A stretch of DNA of 64,000 nt from Alkalicoccobacillus gibsonii (GTDB lineage Bacteria > Bacillota > Bacilli > Bacillales > Bacillaceae_D), in NCBI RefSeq assembly GCF_016798245.1, contig NZ_JAEUZA010000001.1:1100221-1164220 (forward strand), given 5' to 3'. Of this stretch, positions 59,793 through 64,000 are shown piece after piece (position 1 is the first letter of the stretch; every line of letters starts with the position of its first letter). The translations under genes were made by a program, and so were the position numbers. The notes under the pieces are model-generated. The model saw nothing but the letters and a program-made list of their open reading frames with translations. It searched no databases and was not told the DNA's origin.

Positions 59793-60893
59793 TTACCATT
59801 TTGCATGTCTACTAATATTTAAAAGAATCCCAATTGAAACGAGCATTAATGTGAGAGAAGATCCCCCGTAACTTAAGAGAGGAAGGGTAATTCCTGTAAC
59901 GGGCATAAGTCCTGATACAACCCCGATGTTAATCATCACTTGAATGGCGATCATCGTTACAATGCCTGCCGCAAGCAAACTTCCGTACAAGTCAGGAGCT
60001 GCAAGTGCTGCTCGTACTCCACGCCAGAGCAAGATTCCGAAAAGAAACAGAATGACGCAGCCACCAATGAATCCAAGCTCTTCGCTTAAGATTGCAAATA
60101 TAAAATCGGTCTGTGGTTCGGGTAAGTAAAAGTACTTTTGGCGACTGTCACCAAAACCAAGACCCATTAACCCACCTGGTCCAATGGCATAAAGAGACTG
60201 AATGATTTGAAATCCACTTCCAAGCGGATCACTCCATGGATCTAAAAATGAAGTAATACGTTGGATACGGTAGGGAGCAGATGCAATTAGGCCAACAAAT
60301 CCAGCTAATCCTGCAACGCCTAACCAGACGAAGTGGCTAATTCGGGCCCCTGATACAAAAATCATCACCACACATGTGCCAACCATAACTGCCCCCGTTC
60401 CCAAATCCGGTTGAAGCATAATAAGCGCAAAAGCGCTCATCACCAATGCGAGATTTGGCACAAGACCTCTTTTGAAGGAGACAATTTTCTTTTGATTTTC
60501 AGACAAGTATCTAGCTAAAAAGATGGCCATCCCCATTTTCATAAATTCAGAGGGCTGAATGGAAAACGCACCAACACCGAGCCAGCTTCTTGCTCCTCCA
60601 CGTACGAGCCCTACACCAGGGACGAGTACAAGAACTAACAGAAAGAAACATACTAGTAAAATAAGCTTTGCGTACGTTCTCCACGTCCAGTACTCTACTC
60701 TCATAATGAAGATCATAAGTGTAACTCCAACTACGGCGAAAAAGAGCTGTCTCTTCAAAAAGAAGAAGGAGTCTTCAAATCGATATTCTGCCCAAGCCGC
60801 ACTTGCACTGTATACCATTATGACACCGATGGACAGCAACGTAAGTGTCGTAAGTAACAGGATATAATCTGGAGCAGATCTAGATTGTTTCAT
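59793..60893 (-). CDS. spoVE: SEDS family peptidoglycan polymerase SpoVE
   Basis: Lipid-II-polymerising membrane protein of the FtsW/RodA/SpoVE family with ten helices, needed in bacilli for the spore cortex. It reads very close to B. subtilis SpoVE over its whole length: PDYILLLTTLTLLSIGVIMVYSASA, QPDLGTGAVMVGT, SFLDPWSDPLGSGFQIIQSLYA and a PVTGITLPLLSYGGSS-type end (each quoted in part). It has 366 residues. Location after murD supports spoVE rather than ftsW. A terminator lies between murD and this gene, so it probably has its own (sporulation) promoter. Confidence 0.92.
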   Translation of the reverse strand: MKQSRSAPDYILLLTTLTLLSIGVIMVYSASAAWAEYRFEDSFFFLKRQLFFAVVGVTLMIFIMRVEYWTWRTYAKLILLVCFFLLVLVLVPGVGLVRGGARSWLGVGAFSIQPSEFMKMGMAIFLARYLSENQKKIVSFKRGLVPNLALVMSAFALIMLQPDLGTGAVMVGTCVVMIFVSGARISHFVWLGVAGLAGFVGLIASAPYRIQRITSFLDPWSDPLGSGFQIIQSLYAIGPGGLMGLGFGDSRQKYFYLPEPQTDFIFAILSEELGFIGGCVILFLFGILLWRGVRAALAAPDLYGSLLAAGIVTMIAIQVMINIGVVSGLMPVTGITLPLLSYGGSSLTLMLVSIGILLNISRHAKW

Positions 60894-60974
60894 AGGACAC
60901 CTCGATTACAAACTTAAGTCTATTCTTTATTCAACTTATGCTTGTACGAGTAGAAACATGTCCATAATGTGTGC

Positions 60975-61006
60975 AAAAATACCTCTTGGAAGACGTTCCC
61001 AAGAGG
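60975..61006 (-). terminator. Terminator after murD
   Basis: Arms CCTCTTGG (60982-60989) and CCAAGAGG (60999-61006) pair perfectly, and the minus-strand RNA ends in ATTTTT. It sits only a few bases after the murD stop. Confidence 0.85.
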
Positions 61007-61012
61007 CATTGA

Positions 61013-62368
61013 TTATTTTGGTAATTCACTAATGGCTTGAATAAATGCATGACCCCGTTCTTCAAACGTTTTATACTGATCCCAGCTCGCACATGCTGGA
61101 GAAAGAAGAAGAACATCACCCTCAGTTGATTCACGATAAGCCACTTTAACTGCTTCTGTAAGTGTGCTGACCAATTCAAGTGTTGGGATATCTGTTTTTC
61201 GTACCGTCTCAGCAATACGGTCTTTTGTTTCACCATATGTGATCACCGCTTTTACACCTTGTAAGGAAGGAATAAGCGAATCAAAGGAATTCCCTCGATC
61301 TAGCCCACCAGCAAGTAAGATGACCGGCTTGTCAAACGCCTCTAATGCTTTTGATGTTGCAAGAATGTTCGTTGCTTTAGAATCGTTATAAACCAACCGT
61401 CCATTTAACTCTTTGACGAATTGAAGTCGATGTTCAACGCCACCAAATGTTTTTAAGACAAATTGGATTTGAGTTAATGTCGCACCAGCTAGGATTGACG
61501 CCCCAATCGCACCTAATATGTTTTCAATGTTGTGTGACCCTGGGAGCATAATATCTGAGGTTGCAATAATCGGCTTTGAACGGTACCGAACAAACCCGTC
61601 AACTACATCAAGACCATCAGGTAATACTTCTGTTGTAGAGAATCCTATCTTTGTCGCATGACTTTTTTCTGCAATGTCTTTCACAAGTTCATCTGATGCG
61701 TTGTAGACCAGATAATCGGATTCTTCTTGCTTTGCCTGAATTCGGGCTTTAGCAGCGACGTAATTTTGTTTTGAACCGTGATAATCTAGATGAGCGTCAA
61801 ACAGATTTAGTAGAACGGATATGGTTGGACGAAATTCATCTGTTCCCATTAGTTGAAAGCTAGATAATTCCATCACAATGATATCATCCATTGTTGCTTG
61901 TTCTGCTACCTCACAAGCAACAATTCCAATATTCCCCGCAATCTGAGGGGTCCGACCGCTGTTTTTAAGCATCTCCGTAATAAGTGTAGTCGTGGTTGTT
62001 TTTCCATTCGATCCAGTGATGGCAATGATATCTGCCTCACTAATCTGATATGCCAGTTCGATTTCAGTTAAAATGGGTATATTCTTTTTTTCTGCTTCAA
62101 CAAGCAGCTCATTCGAATAAGGAATCCCCGGATTTTTAATGATAAATTCCAATGGACGATCGAGTAATGACAGTGGATGTGAACCGCAAATGACCTCGAC
62201 CCCTTGCTCCATTAGCTCTTGTGCTTGTGGATTATCATCAATTGACTTTCCATCGTTTACAATCACAGTGGCACCAAGCTTATGCAATAGTCTTGCTGCT
62301 GCGTACCCACTTTTAGCAAGACCGACAACTAAAACTAATTTTCCTTGATATTGATCTGTATGAACCAT
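61013..62368 (-). CDS. murD: UDP-N-acetylmuramoyl-L-alanine-D-glutamate ligase
   Basis: Adds D-glutamate to UDP-MurNAc-L-Ala. It has the UDP-binding N-domain (LVVGLAKSGYAAARLL), the central ATPase domain with ITGSNGKTTTTTLI, and the C-terminal ligase domain with YNDSKATN. It has 451 residues and begins directly after the mraY stop codon. Confidence 0.98.
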   Translation of the reverse strand: MVHTDQYQGKLVLVVGLAKSGYAAARLLHKLGATVIVNDGKSIDDNPQAQELMEQGVEVICGSHPLSLLDRPLEFIIKNPGIPYSNELLVEAEKKNIPILTEIELAYQISEADIIAITGSNGKTTTTTLITEMLKNSGRTPQIAGNIGIVACEVAEQATMDDIIVMELSSFQLMGTDEFRPTISVLLNLFDAHLDYHGSKQNYVAAKARIQAKQEESDYLVYNASDELVKDIAEKSHATKIGFSTTEVLPDGLDVVDGFVRYRSKPIIATSDIMLPGSHNIENILGAIGASILAGATLTQIQFVLKTFGGVEHRLQFVKELNGRLVYNDSKATNILATSKALEAFDKPVILLAGGLDRGNSFDSLIPSLQGVKAVITYGETKDRIAETVRKTDIPTLELVSTLTEAVKVAYRESTEGDVLLLSPACASWDQYKTFEERGHAFIQAISELPK

Positions 62369-63343
62369 CTATAACCACACTCCTGTATAGATAGCTGCAA
62401 TGGCAAATACCATGCCTACTAGCCAAAACGTTACAACGACACGCCATTCTGACCAACCTGAAAGTTCATAATGATGGTGTAACGGACTCATTTTAAACAC
62501 ACGTTTCCCTCTTGTTTTAAAGGAAATCACTTGGATGATAACGGATAACGTTTCAATTACAAAAACGCCTCCAACTAAAATGAGCATTAATTCCATCTTA
62601 CTAAGTATGGCAATTCCTGTAATGGCTCCCCCTAGAGCTAAAGAGCCTGTATCTCCCATAAAGACTTTAGCAGGATGCGCGTTAAAAACTAAGAATCCAA
62701 GTACAGCCCCAACAACTGCTGCGCTGAATAGAGAGACATCTAAAAAGCCAGCACTCCAAGCTAAGATCGCAAAGGCACCAAATGCAATGGCACCAGTTCC
62801 CGCTAGTAATCCGTCTAATCCGTCCGTTAAGTTAACAGCATTTGACGCTCCTACTAGCATGACAATGATTAAGGGCAAGTAGAAAAACCCAATATCAAAC
62901 GAAACATTTGTAGCAGGTATCGCGATCTCCGTTGAGAAGCCAATTTGAATAAGACCTAAGTAAAAGACAACAGCGATAATCAGCTGTCCAACAAGTTTTT
63001 GTTTGGACGTTAAACCTAGGTTATGCTTTTTCACAACCTTGATATAATCATCGACAAACCCTACTAGTCCGTATCCTACAGTAACAATGAGTAATAAGAT
63101 AATTTCTGGTGTTAATTGATTTGTACTGATCGTCACTCCTAGAACAGTAGCTAGAATCGCTAAAACAACAACGATTCCTCCCATCGTAGGTGTACCACTT
63201 TTCTTTTGGTGAGATTCTGGCCCTTCCTCACGGATACTTTGACCAAACTTTAATCGTTTTAAAAATGGGATGAATATCGGCGAAAAGATCACCGCTACTC
63301 CAAATGAAATAATCAGCGTTAGAAGCAGAAGTTGTTCATTCAT
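62369..63343 (-). CDS. mraY: Phospho-N-acetylmuramoyl-pentapeptide transferase MraY
   Basis: Integral membrane enzyme with ten helices that makes lipid I from UDP-MurNAc-pentapeptide and undecaprenyl phosphate. Catalytic motifs are [18 protein letters not shown] and the C-terminal [13 protein letters not shown]. It has 324 residues. Its start overlaps the murF stop by 4 bases. Confidence 0.98.
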   Translation of the reverse strand: MNEQLLLLTLIISFGVAVIFSPIFIPFLKRLKFGQSIREEGPESHQKKSGTPTMGGIVVVLAILATVLGVTISTNQLTPEIILLLIVTVGYGLVGFVDDYIKVVKKHNLGLTSKQKLVGQLIIAVVFYLGLIQIGFSTEIAIPATNVSFDIGFFYLPLIIVMLVGASNAVNLTDGLDGLLAGTGAIAFGAFAILAWSAGFLDVSLFSAAVVGAVLGFLVFNAHPAKVFMGDTGSLALGGAITGIAILSKMELMLILVGGVFVIETLSVIIQVISFKTRGKRVFKMSPLHHHYELSGWSEWRVVVTFWLVGMVFAIAAIYTGVWL

Positions 63344-64000
63344 TTGTTCATCTCCCCCTTCCCGCTTTCTTTTAAATAGTTGAGTATTGTTTCAAGCTTT
63401 AACCCTCTTGAGGCTTTTAATAGGATGACTGTTTGATCATTTAATAATGGTTTGATTAGATTTGCAGCCTCTTCTAAAGTCGGAGCATGGTTTAATGTAA
63501 TTCCGTTTGACTTTTGTTGTCTTTTTGTTGCTTCATACAACCATTTTCCTTTGTCACCTACTGTGATGAGGTGAGTGATAGGTGTCTCAATGTCATCAGC
63601 GATTTGTTCGTGAAAGGCTTTTTCATTTGCCCCTAGTTCATACATATCACCAAGTACCGCAATATAATGTGTAAATCCATCTAAATCTTTTAATGCGTCA
63701 ACAGACGCTTTCATTGAAGTAGGACTTGCATTATAGGCATCATTAATGATTAATTCACCATGGTCCCCAACCAGTCGCTCAAGCCTCATTCCACTTACCT
63801 TTACCTGCTTAAGCCCCGCTTGAATGTGAGAAAATGAAACACCCAACCCTTTAGCTAAGCTAGCAGCTAAAGCTGCATTTTTTACATTGTGCTTACCGAG
63901 CATAGGTAGTGTTAAATCTCCAACCGATTGTAATTTGAACTGAAAACCAGTTGAGTCCACTAACACGTTTGTAACCTGGTTGTGATTATGCCGATCAAAC
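63340..64000 (-). CDS. murF: UDP-N-acetylmuramoyl-tripeptide-D-alanyl-D-alanine ligase, C-terminal part (gene runs off the window)
   Basis: Last cytosolic step of the UDP-MurNAc-pentapeptide pathway, adding D-Ala-D-Ala. The frame is open to base 64000 without a start codon, so the substrate- and ATP-binding N-terminal part is missing. Visible features are [11 protein letters not shown] at the edge, the central [19 protein letters not shown], and the C-terminal ligase domain with [22 protein letters not shown] and GDMYELG. The GTG at 63966 is an internal valine codon, not the start. It precedes mraY with a 4-base overlap. Confidence 0.96.
   Translation of the reverse strand, partial: FDRHNHNQVTNVLVDSTGFQFKLQSVGDLTLPMLGKHNVKNAALAASLAKGLGVSFSHIQAGLKQVKVSGMRLERLVGDHGELIINDAYNASPTSMKASVDALKDLDGFTHYIAVLGDMYELGANEKAFHEQIADDIETPITHLITVGDKGKWLYEATKRQQKSNGITLNHAPTLEEAANLIKPLLNDQTVILLKASRGLKLETILNYLKESGKGEMNK

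Overview
The window is an ordinary core-chromosome segment from an endospore-forming Firmicute of the family Bacillaceae. Evidence for this is sigE, sigG, spoIIGA, spoVM and spoVE, Bacillus-type AGGAGG ribosome sites, a PyrR-attenuated pyr operon, a FapR operator and a T-box before ileS. Proteins look close to but clearly distinct from Bacillus subtilis homologues. Base composition and several small gene losses would fit an alkaliphilic Bacillaceae lineage, but genus assignment is a guess. Almost everything is on the minus strand, so transcription runs from high to low coordinates. Only three protein genes lie on the plus strand: a UPF0435 gene, rpmB and rqcH.

In the order of transcription, 64000 to 43056 is cell-envelope synthesis, division and sporulation: murF (cut by the window edge), mraY, murD, spoVE, divIB, ftsA, ftsZ, spoIIGA, sigE, sigG, ylmC, ylmD, ylmE, sepF, ylmG, ylmH, divIVA, ileS (with T-box), a DksA/YlyA-like gene, lspA and rluD. 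murG and murB, which normally sit between spoVE and divIB, are not here. A nine-copy 20-bp tandem repeat lies between ileS and the DksA-like gene. 43059 to 31146 is the complete pyrimidine operon pyrR-pyrP-pyrB-pyrC-carA-carB-pyrK-pyrD-pyrF-pyrE, with a promoter and three PyrR-type attenuators.

31145 to 14051 holds rqcH (plus strand), a calcium P-type ATPase, remA, gmk, rpoZ, coaBC, priA, fmt, rsmB, prpC, prkC, rsgA, rpe and the 26-residue spoVM. Compared with B. subtilis, yloC, def and thiN are missing from this stretch, and an intergenic repeat element lies where yloC would be.

14050 to 1 holds rpmB (plus strand), then yloU, fakA and a degV/fakB gene, the sdaAB-sdaAA-recG genes, the FapR-controlled fapR-plsX-fabD-fabG unit, acpP with its own strong promoter, rnc, and the first 635 codons of smc. 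Fatty-acid activation (FakA plus a DegV protein), acyl-phosphate synthesis (PlsX) and fatty-acid elongation entry (FabD, FabG, ACP) therefore sit in one neighbourhood.

I found no mobile element with a transposase, no prophage, no CRISPR array, no rRNA or tRNA gene and no convincing undescribed multi-gene system. The best leads are the 20-bp array, the missing lineage genes, a degenerate zinc finger in IleRS, and several leader or regulatory structures.
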